From: Streptomyces sp. NBC_01233
GTDB lineage: Bacteria; Actinomycetota; Actinomycetes; Streptomycetales; Streptomycetaceae
Length of the DNA: 64,000 nucleotides
NCBI RefSeq assembly: GCF_035989305.1
Contig: NZ_CP108514.1
Coordinates: forward strand, 8,164,501 to 8,228,500
Reading direction: 5' to 3'
Below, in pieces: positions 38,208 to 47,067 of this stretch. The notes below the pieces were generated by a model. It saw only the letters and a program-made list of their open reading frames with translations, had not been told where the DNA came from and made no database searches. The position numbers and the translations under genes are program-made. The number at the start of each line of letters is the position of its first letter. Position 1 is the first letter of the stretch.

Positions 38208-40289
38208 TCAGCTCCTGCGGTTGCCGCCGACCAGGGCCTTGCCGGTCGGGATGCGGATCTCGTAGCCGCCGCCCAGGGCGACGGTGGCGCCTGCGGGCAG
38301 GTCCAGCCGCCAGAGGCGGGTGCCCGGGGCATGGTGTTCGGGCCCCTTGCCTTCCTCGGGTGCCGTCCAGTCGGCCCGTTCCTCGATGCGGACGTCCGGA
38401 TCGGAGGTGACCGGGACCCGCTCGCGGACTTCGACGGTGACGGGCCTCGCCAGCCCGTTGGCCAGCTCCACGTGCACGCGGTGGTCGAGCACGGTGGTGT
38501 TGTTGCGCAGGCCCGCGGTCGACTCGTGCACGTTCGTACGGCGAGTGACCCGGATGCCCTCGGCGGGCCCCATCCCGACGCGCCGGACACCGCCGGGGGC
38601 GAGCGTGGGCAGCGCGGCGGTCAGCAGGAACTCGTCGTCGACGACGACCTCCACCGGGCCGGCCAGCAGCGCCTGGTCGGTGGCGTTCGAGAGCACCAGC
38701 GTGGCGTACACGGTCTGCTCGACGGAGGGCACGCACAGGTACTCGGTGCGCAGGCCGACCGGGACCTCGGCGACGGTGACGTTGTGCCAGGTGCCGTCCG
38801 ACGGGACGTCGGCGCGGGCGGCGGCATCGAAGCGGTGGTCGAAGGAACCCGCCGACTCGCGGGGCCGCACGGCCCGTCCGGGCAGCGGCAGCGCGGCGAC
38901 CGCTTCGGCGCGGCGGCGGCACTCGGCCGCCACCGGATCGGAGGGAGAGCCGGGGAACAGCCGGCCCCGGCGACCGCCCTGCTCGTCGGGGCCGCACAGC
39001 GTGAGGGCGGCGTAGTCGAGCTCGGCGCCGCTCGGCTGCGGCGGGCCGGCCGCCGGTTCCGGAGGGGGCGGCGGCGGGGCCCCGCCCGGAGCCGCGGGAG
39101 CCGCAGGTGCCATCGCGGCGGGTGGCATGGCGGCGGGGGCCCCTGCGAAGGACCGGGCGGCGGTACGCGGCCTGGCGCCCGGCCGCGAGGGGGCCGGCGG
39201 CGCGGGGGCCGTCTGCGGGAAGTCGGGCATCGCGCCGCCGTAGCCCTGCGGCGCGGGCGGCGGGGGCGGCGGAACGGGACCGGACGCGGAGCCGCCCCGG
39301 GAAGGCCCGGCGGCCAAGGGAGGGGACCCGGCCCCGACAGCCACAGGGGCGGCGGCCGCGACGGGGCGGGGACCGGCCGCCTCGTACCCGGCGAACAGGC
39401 CGGCGAGCCCCGCGGGAGGCTCGCGCCAGCCGGAGGGCGCCGGGGCGGGCTGACGTCGTCCGATCCGGATCGAGCGGAGCTTCGGCAGGTCGGTGCGGCG
39501 CCGGAGATCGGCGGTGGCCAGGGCGATGCGCACGCCGGTCCAGTCCTCGCCGGTCCGCTGGGCGACCGAGGCGCGCAGCACCAGGTGGCCGCTGTCGTCG
39601 CCCTGACGGTGAGTGAGCCGGTAGGTCGGCACCCAGACGGCGCCCGGCACCCCGTACTCCAGCTCCAGTTCCACCTCGTCCTCGGCGGCGCCGTCGAGCG
39701 TGAGGACCGCGCAGACCGTGGTCTCCACGTGCGCCGACGGCGCGTCGGTGGAGGCGCGGGCGAGCCGGTCGGCGGCGACGTCGCGCTCGTGCTCGGCCCC
39801 GCGCAGCGCCTCCTCCAGCTCGACGAGGCGGGCGTGCAGTGCGGTCAGCCGCTCGTCGACGAAGTCGGCCAGCTCCAGCCACGCGTCGACCGGGGTGCGG
39901 CGGTGCGGGTCGTCGCGCCTGCGGGGAGGCGGCACCGGGTGAAGGGCCCTGACCTCCTCGATCAGGCTCAGCTGCCGGTCCCGGCGGGCCCGCGCCGCCG
40001 CGTACGCGTCGCCCAGCCGCTCGACCTCGCGCCGCAGCCCGTCGGGCGTGCCCGCACCGAGCGGTTCGGCTTCGACCTCCACCCGGGCCTCGGTGACGCG
40101 CACCCCGGGAGCGCCCAGGACACGGGCCCGCAGCGAGCCCGGATCCAGCGAGCGGGGCAGCCCCGTCACCCGTACCCGGCCGTCGGGCGGCACGCTGCCC
40201 CGGGCCAGGCGGCGGCAGAGCGCGCCCTGTGCGTACACCACGACCGAATCGAGGGTCGCCCCCCAGGTCCGTGCCGTTTCCGCCGTCAT
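38208..40289 (-). CDS. DUF4139 domain protein, larger copy with proline-rich insert
   Basis: A 693-residue protein with the same halves as its downstream neighbour: DUF4140 start (WGATLDSVVVYAQGALCRRLARG), a helical middle, and DUF4139 motif VWVPTYRLTH with VAQRTGEDWTGVRIALATA. Unlike the neighbour it carries a long Ala/Pro/Gly insert (about 310-440, with runs of proline), probably disordered. A good ribosome site (GGGGGGCGGAAC) precedes ATG 40289. A TAGGCT box seven bases before an upstream ATG at 40313 is an alternative leaderless start. The two paralogues form an operon. Confidence 0.85.
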   Translation of the reverse strand: MTAETARTWGATLDSVVVYAQGALCRRLARGSVPPDGRVRVTGLPRSLDPGSLRARVLGAPGVRVTEARVEVEAEPLGAGTPDGLRREVERLGDAYAAARARRDRQLSLIEEVRALHPVPPPRRRDDPHRRTPVDAWLELADFVDERLTALHARLVELEEALRGAEHERDVAADRLARASTDAPSAHVETTVCAVLTLDGAAEDEVELELEYGVPGAVWVPTYRLTHRQGDDSGHLVLRASVAQRTGEDWTGVRIALATADLRRRTDLPKLRSIRIGRRQPAPAPSGWREPPAGLAGLFAGYEAAGPRPVAAAAPVAVGAGSPPLAAGPSRGGSASGPVPPPPPPAPQGYGGAMPDFPQTAPAPPAPSRPGARPRTAARSFAGAPAAMPPAAMAPAAPAAPGGAPPPPPPEPAAGPPQPSGAELDYAALTLCGPDEQGGRRGRLFPGSPSDPVAAECRRRAEAVAALPLPGRAVRPRESAGSFDHRFDAAARADVPSDGTWHNVTVAEVPVGLRTEYLCVPSVEQTVYATLVLSNATDQALLAGPVEVVVDDEFLLTAALPTLAPGGVRRVGMGPAEGIRVTRRTNVHESTAGLRNNTTVLDHRVHVELANGLARPVTVEVRERVPVTSDPDVRIEERADWTAPEEGKGPEHHAPGTRLWRLDLPAGATVALGGGYEIRIPTGKALVGGNRRS

Positions 40290-40354
40290 GTGTTCCGCCC
40301 CCCACCGCTCCATTGGACGAAGCCTACGCCCGAGCCTTGTGGGAGCGTGGTGCC

Positions 40355-40897
40355 ATGGTGATGTGGATCCGTACGTACGACGAAGCCCGGGGCCTTTGGC
40401 AGTACTTCGAGGGTGACGACGAGGGGCGCGTGCTCCGGCAAGAGGAGGAGCGGCTGCCGGTCGCCGCCGAGATGCTCGGCCTGTCCACCCGCATCCACCG
40501 CGGCGAGGCCCGGCGCGGCGAAGCCACCCGCCAGCTCGGCATCGGCTACCGGGATTCGGCCCTCGCGGTGGAGACCCGCGAAGGCTTGGCCGAGGAGGCC
40601 CTCCAGGCGGGTGACCGCGCACCGGACGGCGTGCGCGGCGGCCTCCGGCTCTTCCGGGAGTTCCAGGGCACGCACTGGACGCTGCTGACCGTCGGCGCCG
40701 GCTCGGACCTTCCGGACCTGCCGGACCTGCCCGACCTGTCCGGACTCCCCGGGCTCGCGGCCGTCCGTACGGTCCGGATCCCCGGGTACGAGGCCTACGG
40801 GGACGGGCTGTTCCTGATCCGCCCCGACGGCCACGTCGGCTGGGCCGGCGCGACCACGGAGGGCCTCGCCTCGTACGCGGCGGGGATCGCCGGGTAG
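40355..40897 (+). CDS. Chimeric ORF: unknown N-terminus joined to the C-terminal end of an FAD aromatic hydroxylase
   Basis: A 180-residue frame with GGAG before the ATG. Residues 1-29 (MVMWIRTYDEARGLWQYFEG and on) look like the start of a small Streptomyces protein. From about residue 30 the sequence matches the C-terminal third of PheA/TfdB-type FAD monooxygenases (LALVET-like segment ALAVETREGLAEEALQAGDRA, and GLFLIRPDGHVGWAGA at the end). The FAD-binding Rossmann part of such an enzyme is absent, so the product cannot be a working monooxygenase. This is best read as a deletion fusion. Confidence 0.6.
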   Translation: MVMWIRTYDEARGLWQYFEGDDEGRVLRQEEERLPVAAEMLGLSTRIHRGEARRGEATRQLGIGYRDSALAVETREGLAEEALQAGDRAPDGVRGGLRLFREFQGTHWTLLTVGAGSDLPDLPDLPDLSGLPGLAAVRTVRIPGYEAYGDGLFLIRPDGHVGWAGATTEGLASYAAGIAG

Positions 40898-40991
40898 GCG
40901 GACTCCTTGGCGGCGCGGCAGGGCGCCCCGATTCGCCCCCTGCCCGGGCCTCGGCGGCCGGCTCGCCGCCGAGGGGGCGTGACGGCCCGCA

Positions 40992-41201
40992 TCAGCGGTC
41001 GTCGCGCATGTCGTCCAAGTCCTCCTCACGCAGGTCGTGCATCACGTCACGCATCGTCGCGTCCTCGCGGCCGCGCTCGTGCGCGACCTCGTCGGGACTG
41101 CGCGGCCGGCCGCCCGTCTTCAGCTGGTCCGGGTTCGGCGACCGCCCGCGGATCTGCTCCTCGCGGCCCTTGCCCGGCACCCGGCGCTTGTCTCCGCCCA
41201 T
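40992..41201 (-). CDS. Small hydrophilic protein of unknown function
   Basis: A 69-residue protein, almost half charged residues (MGGDKRRVPGKGREEQIRGR at the start, REEDLDDMRDDR at the end), with no hydrophobic segment. GAGGAG lies about ten bases before the ATG, and codon use is coding-like. It is probably disordered. No family was recognised. The 288 bases to the subtilase start hold the divergent promoters. Confidence 0.6.
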   Translation of the reverse strand: MGGDKRRVPGKGREEQIRGRSPNPDQLKTGGRPRSPDEVAHERGREDATMRDVMHDLREEDLDDMRDDR

Positions 41202-41489
41202 GACGGTTCACACTCCTCACGGGATTTCCCGGTACCGGGCGCCTAACCCGTCAGGCTCCCGCCAAACACGCGCACCCCGGCCTCCCGCCGCCGAAACGAT
41301 CTTGTGTTCATTTCGTGCAGGAGTTCTCGGGAACATGTGTGCGAGATGGAGGTGGTGCGGAGGGCCATTGAGAAACCTTGTTGAAGAAGCCCTTACCCCT
41401 GGTTCGCCCTTGATTTGCTCCTGTCAATCGGAACAGGGTTCTCCAGAAGGTTTGACGCCCCACACGTCAACACGAGGAGAACCCTCTAC

Positions 41490-42689
41490 ATGGCAACTCA
41501 CAAGCGATCCAAAGCCCTTCGCAACTCGGCCATAGCCGCGAGTGCCGCAACTGCGGCCGCTGCGGCCCTGTTTGCGAGCCCCCTTGCCGGGGCGGCCACA
41601 CCGGCCGAAGGGACGGTGCACGGACTCGGCGTAGCAGACGCCGTGGACGGCAGCTTCGTCGTCATCCTCGACGCATCCGCGAACAAGGAGGACTTGGCCA
41701 AGAAGTACGGCGGCAAGCTGGAGCGCTCCTACGGCTCCCAGGTCAACGGCTTCTCGGCATCCGGGATGACGGTGAAGGAGGCGAAGCGGCTCGCCGCGGA
41801 CCCGGCCGTCGGCACGGTCGTGCAGAACAAGCGCTTCCACATCAACGAGACGCAGGAGAAGCCCCCGTCCTGGGGCCTGGACCGGATCGACCAGGCCGCC
41901 ACGGCCGGCGACGACAAGTACACGTACCCGGACGGCGGCGGCGAGGGGGTGACGGCGTACGTCATCGACACGGGCGTCAGGATTTCGCACAAGGACTTCG
42001 GCGGTCGGGCCGGTCACGGTTTCGACGCGATCGACAACGACGACACCGCTGACGACGGCAACGGCCACGGCACCCACGTGGCGGGCACCATCGCCGGCAC
42101 CTCGCACGGCGTCGCCAAGAAGGCCAAGGTCGTCGCGGTGCGGGTGCTGGACGACAACGGGTCCGGCACCACCGAGCAGGTCGTGGCGGGCATCGACTGG
42201 GTGACGAAGAACCACTCCGGGCCGTCGGTGGCCAACATGAGCCTCGGCGGCGGCGCGGACGAGGCGCTGGACGCGGCCGTCAAGCGGGCCGTCGCCTCCG
42301 GTGTGACCTTCTCCGTGGCGGCCGGAAACGAGTCCTCCGACGCCGGCCAGGGCTCGCCCTCCCGGGTGCCCGAGGCCCTCACGGTCGCGTCCAGCACCGA
42401 GGGCGACCAGCAGTCGGACTTCTCGAACTTCGGCTCGGTGGTGGACCTGTATGCGCCCGGCTCGGAGATCACGTCGGCCTGGAAGGACAGCGACACCGCC
42501 GTCAAGACGATCTCCGGGACGTCGATGGCCGCCCCGCACGTGGCGGGCGCCGCCGCGCTCTACCTGGCGGCCCACCCGTCGGCGACGCCCGCCGACACGG
42601 CCGCCGCGCTGACGGGGGCCGCGACGAAGGGGGCCATCAAGAACCCGTCCTCCGGCACCGCGAACAAGCTGCTGAAGGTGACGCCGTAG
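41490..42689 (+). CDS. Secreted subtilisin-like serine protease (S8) with I9 propeptide
   Basis: A 399-residue pre-pro-enzyme. The signal peptide (basic ATHKRSKALRNS, then an Ala-rich core) ends near GAA at about residue 35. An inhibitor I9 propeptide (about 45-125; FVVILDASANKEDLAKKYGG) precedes the catalytic domain. The triad is intact: Asp160 in VIDTGV, His193 in NGHGTHVAG, Ser345 in GTSMAAPH. This is a proteinase-K-like secreted peptidase that folds with its propeptide and then cleaves it. GAGGAGA precedes the ATG. It ends before a strong hairpin shared with the convergent gene. Confidence 0.95.
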   Translation: MATHKRSKALRNSAIAASAATAAAAALFASPLAGAATPAEGTVHGLGVADAVDGSFVVILDASANKEDLAKKYGGKLERSYGSQVNGFSASGMTVKEAKRLAADPAVGTVVQNKRFHINETQEKPPSWGLDRIDQAATAGDDKYTYPDGGGEGVTAYVIDTGVRISHKDFGGRAGHGFDAIDNDDTADDGNGHGTHVAGTIAGTSHGVAKKAKVVAVRVLDDNGSGTTEQVVAGIDWVTKNHSGPSVANMSLGGGADEALDAAVKRAVASGVTFSVAAGNESSDAGQGSPSRVPEALTVASSTEGDQQSDFSNFGSVVDLYAPGSEITSAWKDSDTAVKTISGTSMAAPHVAGAAALYLAAHPSATPADTAAALTGAATKGAIKNPSSGTANKLLKVTP

Positions 42690-42718
42690 TGCGGTAGTGC
42701 GTCAACGCCGCTACCGGG

Positions 42719-42747
42719 AGCGGCCCTCCACACCGTGGAGGGCCGCT
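42719..42747. terminator. Bidirectional terminator between subtilase and PLC-like genes
   Basis: A 13-bp perfect stem (AGCGGCCCTCCAC with its complement) around a three-base loop, between the convergent stops at 42689 and 42769. Confidence 0.85.
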
Positions 42748-42768
42748 TCGGCGTGCGGGCGGTGCGCC

Positions 42769-43863
42769 TCAGGGGCCCGCGTTGAGCTCCGCGACGATCG
42801 AAGCGGGGGTGTGGCCGCTTCCGTCGGACAGGCGGTGGAAGTCGACGGAGACGAAGTTCGGATCACGGCCTCCGGTGGCCGTCCGGCACTGGCCGGCGAT
42901 GCGGTTCCTCAGCTTGGTGCCGTTGTCCAGGGCCGCCGTCATGACGGTGGGCACGTTGCGGTGGTGGCTCATGGTGAACAGGCGGCGGAATCCCGGCTCC
43001 TGACGGTCCAGCGGCACGTCGGACCAGCGGCTGACGCAGGCGAGGTCGTTGCCCAGGTCGCCGAGGCTCCAGTAGTTGCTCACGGTCCAGGACTTGTCGT
43101 ACATGACGCCCAGGTGCTCGCGGTCGGAGCGGTCGGAGAAGATCAGCAGCCGCTTGCCGGCGGTGACGAGGTCCGCCACCTTCGGCCAGCCGTGCTGGCG
43201 TACGCCCCACTCGTCGGGCCGGAACACCATGTTGGGCAGCCCCCTGACCCTGCCCAGGGACTGTTGCAGCTGCTCGGCGCTGACGTAGTCCTCGAGGAAG
43301 ACCGTCACCACCTCCTGCGGATGGGCGGCGAGGAAGTCCACCACGGTCTGCATCGTGCCGTGGAAGGACTGCCGGGGGAGGGCGTACGTGGCGCCGGCGA
43401 AGGTCTTGCAGTCGCCGTGGCACAGGTACACGTCGCTCGGGTAGCAGTCGCTGCCGAAGCTGATGACGCACAGCCAGGTGCTGCGCTCGTACCAGTGCGT
43501 GTCCAGGCTCAGGCCGCGGACCCCGTTGTCGAGCTGGGCACGTACCGACTCGGCCTGATTCACCGAACTCCAGCGGGAGTCCTCGTAGTTGGTGAACGCG
43601 TTGTGGGTGGTCAGGAAGGCGGTCTCGTCGAGTCGACGGTCACCCCAGCGGGCGGCCGCGGCGCCGGCCGCGCTCGTGCCCGCCGGCACGGTGACGGCGG
43701 AGGGGGCGGCGGAGGCGGAGGGGTGCGGGCCGGGGGGCGAGGCGGCCGCGGCGGTCGCCGTGCCGAGCAGGGCCAGCAGGAGGAGGCCGACGAAGGCGTG
43801 CCGGCCGGTACGCCGGCGAAGGCGCCCGCGCACCCAGGTTCTTAACATGCCCATGTCAATCAT
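42769..43863 (-). CDS. Secreted PLC-like phosphodiesterase (PI-PLC X-domain superfamily)
   Basis: A 364-residue protein. A signal peptide or membrane anchor (core FVGLLLLALLGTATAAAA) is followed by an Ala/Ser/Pro-rich stretch and a TIM-barrel-like phosphodiesterase domain. This has FLTTHNAF (catalytic His region), NGVRGLSLDTHWY, LCHGDCKTFAG and EVVTVFLEDYV. Cysteine pairs suggest disulfides outside the cell. It probably cleaves phosphoinositide or glycerophosphodiester substrates; bacterial members often lack calcium sites. The start is uncertain among ATGs at 43863, 43854 and 43848, none with a good ribosome site. Confidence 0.8.
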   Translation of the reverse strand: MIDMGMLRTWVRGRLRRRTGRHAFVGLLLLALLGTATAAAASPPGPHPSASAAPSAVTVPAGTSAAGAAAARWGDRRLDETAFLTTHNAFTNYEDSRWSSVNQAESVRAQLDNGVRGLSLDTHWYERSTWLCVISFGSDCYPSDVYLCHGDCKTFAGATYALPRQSFHGTMQTVVDFLAAHPQEVVTVFLEDYVSAEQLQQSLGRVRGLPNMVFRPDEWGVRQHGWPKVADLVTAGKRLLIFSDRSDREHLGVMYDKSWTVSNYWSLGDLGNDLACVSRWSDVPLDRQEPGFRRLFTMSHHRNVPTVMTAALDNGTKLRNRIAGQCRTATGGRDPNFVSVDFHRLSDGSGHTPASIVAELNAGP

Positions 43864-43997
43864 GCGGTGGAGGGTAGCGCGCCCGCCGTCGATTGCGGAG
43901 CCCTCGTACGCGCGCCGTCGGCGCGGGGCCCGCCGCTCCCGTGGGGGCCACGGGAGGGCTGCGGTGACACCGAGCTCTCCCGTGCGCCGCTGTCGGA

Positions 43998-44711
43998 TCA
44001 GGCGGGTGACGGGGCGAGCGCAGCCTTCCGCACGGCCGGCGCGGTCGGTGCGGCCGGCACGGCGAACCGGTGTCCCCGGCCCGCGAGCGGATGCTCCCGT
44101 ACGGGTGCGGACGGCGTGGTGTCCGTCAGCAGTTCGATGAGGCAGGTGCGGGCGCGGGCCACGCGGGAGCGGACGGTGCCGATGGGGCAGCCGATGGCCT
44201 CGGCCGCATCGGCGTACGGCAGGCCCAGGAGCTGGGTGAGGACGAAGGCGTCCCGGCGTTCGGACGGGATCGCGGCCAGGAGTTCGGCCAGCGCGACGCC
44301 CTCGTCGAAGCCGGGGACGTCGCACGGCTGGGTCTGCTCGGCGGCGGTCTGCCAGTCGTGGCGGTCCGAGAGCCGGGGCCGGGCGGCGGCGTGGCGGAGG
44401 CTGTCGACGACGGTGCGGCGGGCGATGGACAGCAGCCAGGTGCGCGCCGAGGAGCGGCCTTCGAAGCGGGGGAGGGCGGCGAGGGCCCGGAGGAACACGT
44501 CCTGCGTGAGGTCGTCGGCGGCCTGGGTGTCGGCGCTGAGGTAGGCGACGTAGCGCCAGACGTCGCGGTGCAGCGCACGGACGAAGCGGTCGGCCTTCGC
44601 GGGGTCGCCGCCGCGGGCGTCCAGGGCCAGTCGGGTCACCGTCGCGTCGGCGGTCTGCCGGTCCGGCCGTTCGCCGGTGGGACAGTGCTGGGTGGGCAGG
44701 GCAGGAGTCAT
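43998..44711 (-). CDS. ECF-family RNA polymerase sigma factor
   Basis: A 237-residue protein with region 2 (VWRYVAYLSADTQAADDLTQDVF, where DDLTQDVFL is the core-binding signature) and region 4 (IPSERRDAFVLTQLLGLPYADAAEAIGCPIGTVRSRVARAR, HTH). The C-terminal 35 residues are Ala/Pro-rich and basic. AAGGA precedes the ATG. No anti-sigma factor is adjacent, but the upstream gene on the same strand, 151 bases away, encodes a membrane protein that could sense or sequester it. Target promoters cannot be told from here. Confidence 0.9.
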   Translation of the reverse strand: MTPALPTQHCPTGERPDRQTADATVTRLALDARGGDPAKADRFVRALHRDVWRYVAYLSADTQAADDLTQDVFLRALAALPRFEGRSSARTWLLSIARRTVVDSLRHAAARPRLSDRHDWQTAAEQTQPCDVPGFDEGVALAELLAAIPSERRDAFVLTQLLGLPYADAAEAIGCPIGTVRSRVARARTCLIELLTDTTPSAPVREHPLAGRGHRFAVPAAPTAPAVRKAALAPSPA

Positions 44712-44862
44712 CGCCACGGGTCCTTCGGGGAAGGGGTGTCCGGCACCGCGCGGGGGCGGGGCCGGTGAGGGGTGTACGGCCTGCCGGAGGGCAGGGCCGA
44801 TGCCCGAGGCGCGAGGGGCGTGCGCGAACGCGGATGCCGATGCGTACTCGGGGAGCCGGCTG

Positions 44863-45669
44863 TCAGAGGACAGCGGCTCCCCTCGGGGGACCCCGTGAGG
44901 TGATGGCGTGGACGAGGAGCAGCCGGCGCAGCGCGTGGCGCCGGCGCGCACGGCGTACGAGGACGCGCGGCGGGTGCGCAGTCGCGGCCGGGCGGAGCAG
45001 CAGGCGCAGCGGCGTCCAGAGCCATCCGGCGACGGCGCGCAGGATGCGGAAGGCGGCTCGCTCTCCGTAGGCCAGCCACAGGCCGCACACCACCGCGGCC
45101 ACCAGGTGGGCGGTGAGCATCGCGGTCGGCGACATGCCGCCCATGTCGTGGCCGTCGCCCGGCATCGCAGCCCCGGCGGACACGGCGCCGGCCATCTCGT
45201 GCACGGCGTGGTGACCGTGAACGGCGGCATCGGAGAGCGCGGTGCCGGGCGGCGGCCGGAAGACCAGCCCGCCGACCCCGGCCTCGTTGACCACCTGCAG
45301 TGCCTCGCGCGGGGAGACAGCGGCGGTTGCCCCGTCTCCGCAGGTCAGGTACTCGGCCCACTGGCGGGCGAACGAGGTCCCGGTGGGCAGGGAGGGGCGG
45401 ACCAGGGACTGGGCCAGGGAGAAGCCCGTGTGGAGCGCGGCCTGGACGCTGACGGCCGCGCCGGTGACGGCGAGCAGCCCGCGCTCTCGGCCGGCGAAGG
45501 ACCAGGCCGCTCCCGCCGTGCCGGCGAACGCGGCGGACAACGCCCACCAGGGCACCGCCGTGCCCGACATGAGGATGTGGCCGGTGGCCGCGAGCAGCAC
45601 GCAGAGGGCTGCGAACATCGCAGCCCGTACGACTCGTGAACATCGGCCCGGGTTCATGGCGGGGCTCAT
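44863..45669 (-). CDS. Polytopic membrane protein with Met/His motif, upstream of the ECF sigma gene
   Basis: A 268-residue protein with about four to five hydrophobic segments (AAMFAALCVLLAATGHILM, WWALSAAFAGTAGAAW, LTAHLVAAVVCGLWLAYG and others) and a basic C-terminal tail. An exported loop contains MPGDGHDMGGM, a Met/His pattern often seen in copper-handling proteins. It is on the same strand as the ECF sigma gene and probably in the same unit. Whether it is a metal sensor, a transporter or an anti-sigma-like partner is open. Confidence 0.7.
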   Translation of the reverse strand: MSPAMNPGRCSRVVRAAMFAALCVLLAATGHILMSGTAVPWWALSAAFAGTAGAAWSFAGRERGLLAVTGAAVSVQAALHTGFSLAQSLVRPSLPTGTSFARQWAEYLTCGDGATAAVSPREALQVVNEAGVGGLVFRPPPGTALSDAAVHGHHAVHEMAGAVSAGAAMPGDGHDMGGMSPTAMLTAHLVAAVVCGLWLAYGERAAFRILRAVAGWLWTPLRLLLRPAATAHPPRVLVRRARRRHALRRLLLVHAITSRGPPRGAAVL

Positions 45670-45864
45670 CCTCGCACCAGCTTCCGGGTGTTCGAAGAAG
45701 GGTGCGCACTTCTGGACAAGTTCTGGGGGCCGGCCCGGCTGCGCCTTGAGCGCCAGTTCATTGTGAGCCGGAACACAGAGGGACGAGGGAACCGGAGGCC
45801 CTCGCCGGCCGACTGCATGGCCGGTCGGATCGAAGTGCGCGCAGCGTGGGGAAGGGAGCCATCA

Positions 45865-47067
45865 GTGGCGGTGGAGGAACCCGGGGCCGTGCGGACGCGT
45901 ACGGACGAGGCCGCGGAACACCGGCTGACGGCGCTGCTCACGTGCGCCATGGCGTTCTCGATGCTGCAGCTGTTCCTGCTCGGCGCCCTGAGCCCGCGGC
46001 TGGTCGACGAACTGGGTGTGCCGCCCGCGGTCCTCGGCCTCACGACGACGCTCGGCTTCGGGACGGCCGCCCTGCTGTCCCCGGCCGGCGGCCGGATCGT
46101 GGACCGGATCGGCCCGCGCCGCTCGCTGGTCGTCCTGCTGCTGGTGTCGGCCGCGGCGCTCGCTCTGATCGGCGCCGCGCCCGGTGCCGGTGCGCTGCTG
46201 GGCGCCGTCGCACTGGGCGGCGTACCGCAGGCGCTGGCCAACCCCGCCACCAACAAGGCGATCAGGCGGGTCGTTCCGCCGGCCCGGCGGGGTGCGGTGA
46301 CGGGGCTCAAGCAGTCCGGCGTCCAGTGGGGCGCGTTCGTGGCCGGACTGCCCCTCGTGGTGCTGGCGGGCGGGATCGGCTGGCGGGGCGCGGTGTGGAC
46401 GGCGGCCGGCGCGGCCCTGCTCGCCGGGGGGTGGGCCCTGCGGGTGTTGCCCGACGATCCTTCGCCGCCCCCGGCCGGACCGAGCGGCTCGCTCGTTCCC
46501 CGCGGGATGGTCGCCTGGCTGGCGGCCTTCTCGTTGTTCCTCGGGGCCGCAATCGCCTCGGTCAACACCTACCTGGCCCTTTTCGGGGCGCAGCGCCTGG
46601 GGATGGGGCCGACGGAGGCCGGCGCCCTCGTCGCCGTACTGGGTGTCGCCGGGATCGCCGGCCGGATCGGCTGGTCGAAGGCGGCCCGGCCGGGGCGGGC
46701 CGAGTGGCTGCCGGGATGGCTCGCCTGCGGCGCGCTCGGGGCGGCTCTGTTCCTGGGCGCCGCGCTCTTCGCGGGCCCGCTGGTGTGGGTCGGGGCGGTC
46801 GCCGTCGGGGTGTTCGCCGTTTCCGGGAACGCCGTTTCCATGGTGCTGGTCATGCAGCGGGCCGCTCCGGGCCGGGCCGGGCAGGACTCGGCGCTCGTCG
46901 CGGCCGGGTTCTTCAGTGGATTCGCCCTGGGGCCGCCCCTGTTCGGCCTGCTGGCCGGAAGCGGCCGGTACGGCTACGGGTGGCTGCTGGTCGCCGTGGA
47001 GTTCGCGGCGGCGGGAGCCGTCGCCTTCGCCTGGGCCGCGCGGGACCGGCGGAAGGCCACCTCGTGA
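45865..47067 (+). CDS. MFS transporter
   Basis: A 400-residue protein with about twelve hydrophobic segments and the MFS loop motif GGRIVDRIGPRRS between helices 2 and 3. The mid-loop is short. It is translationally coupled to the downstream glycoside hydrolase through a GTGA overlap, which suggests that it imports a sugar, probably an unsaturated uronide, or exports a related product. The GTG at 45865 has AAGGGAG upstream. The preceding 195-base gap separates it from a divergent membrane-protein gene. Confidence 0.88.
   Translation: MAVEEPGAVRTRTDEAAEHRLTALLTCAMAFSMLQLFLLGALSPRLVDELGVPPAVLGLTTTLGFGTAALLSPAGGRIVDRIGPRRSLVVLLLVSAAALALIGAAPGAGALLGAVALGGVPQALANPATNKAIRRVVPPARRGAVTGLKQSGVQWGAFVAGLPLVVLAGGIGWRGAVWTAAGAALLAGGWALRVLPDDPSPPPAGPSGSLVPRGMVAWLAAFSLFLGAAIASVNTYLALFGAQRLGMGPTEAGALVAVLGVAGIAGRIGWSKAARPGRAEWLPGWLACGALGAALFLGAALFAGPLVWVGAVAVGVFAVSGNAVSMVLVMQRAAPGRAGQDSALVAAGFFSGFALGPPLFGLLAGSGRYGYGWLLVAVEFAAAGAVAFAWAARDRRKATS

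Noticed and set aside
38331..40361. Long plus-strand frame opposite the larger DUF4139 gene
   Set aside because: Composition is an antisense image; the minus frame has clear DUF4139 motifs.
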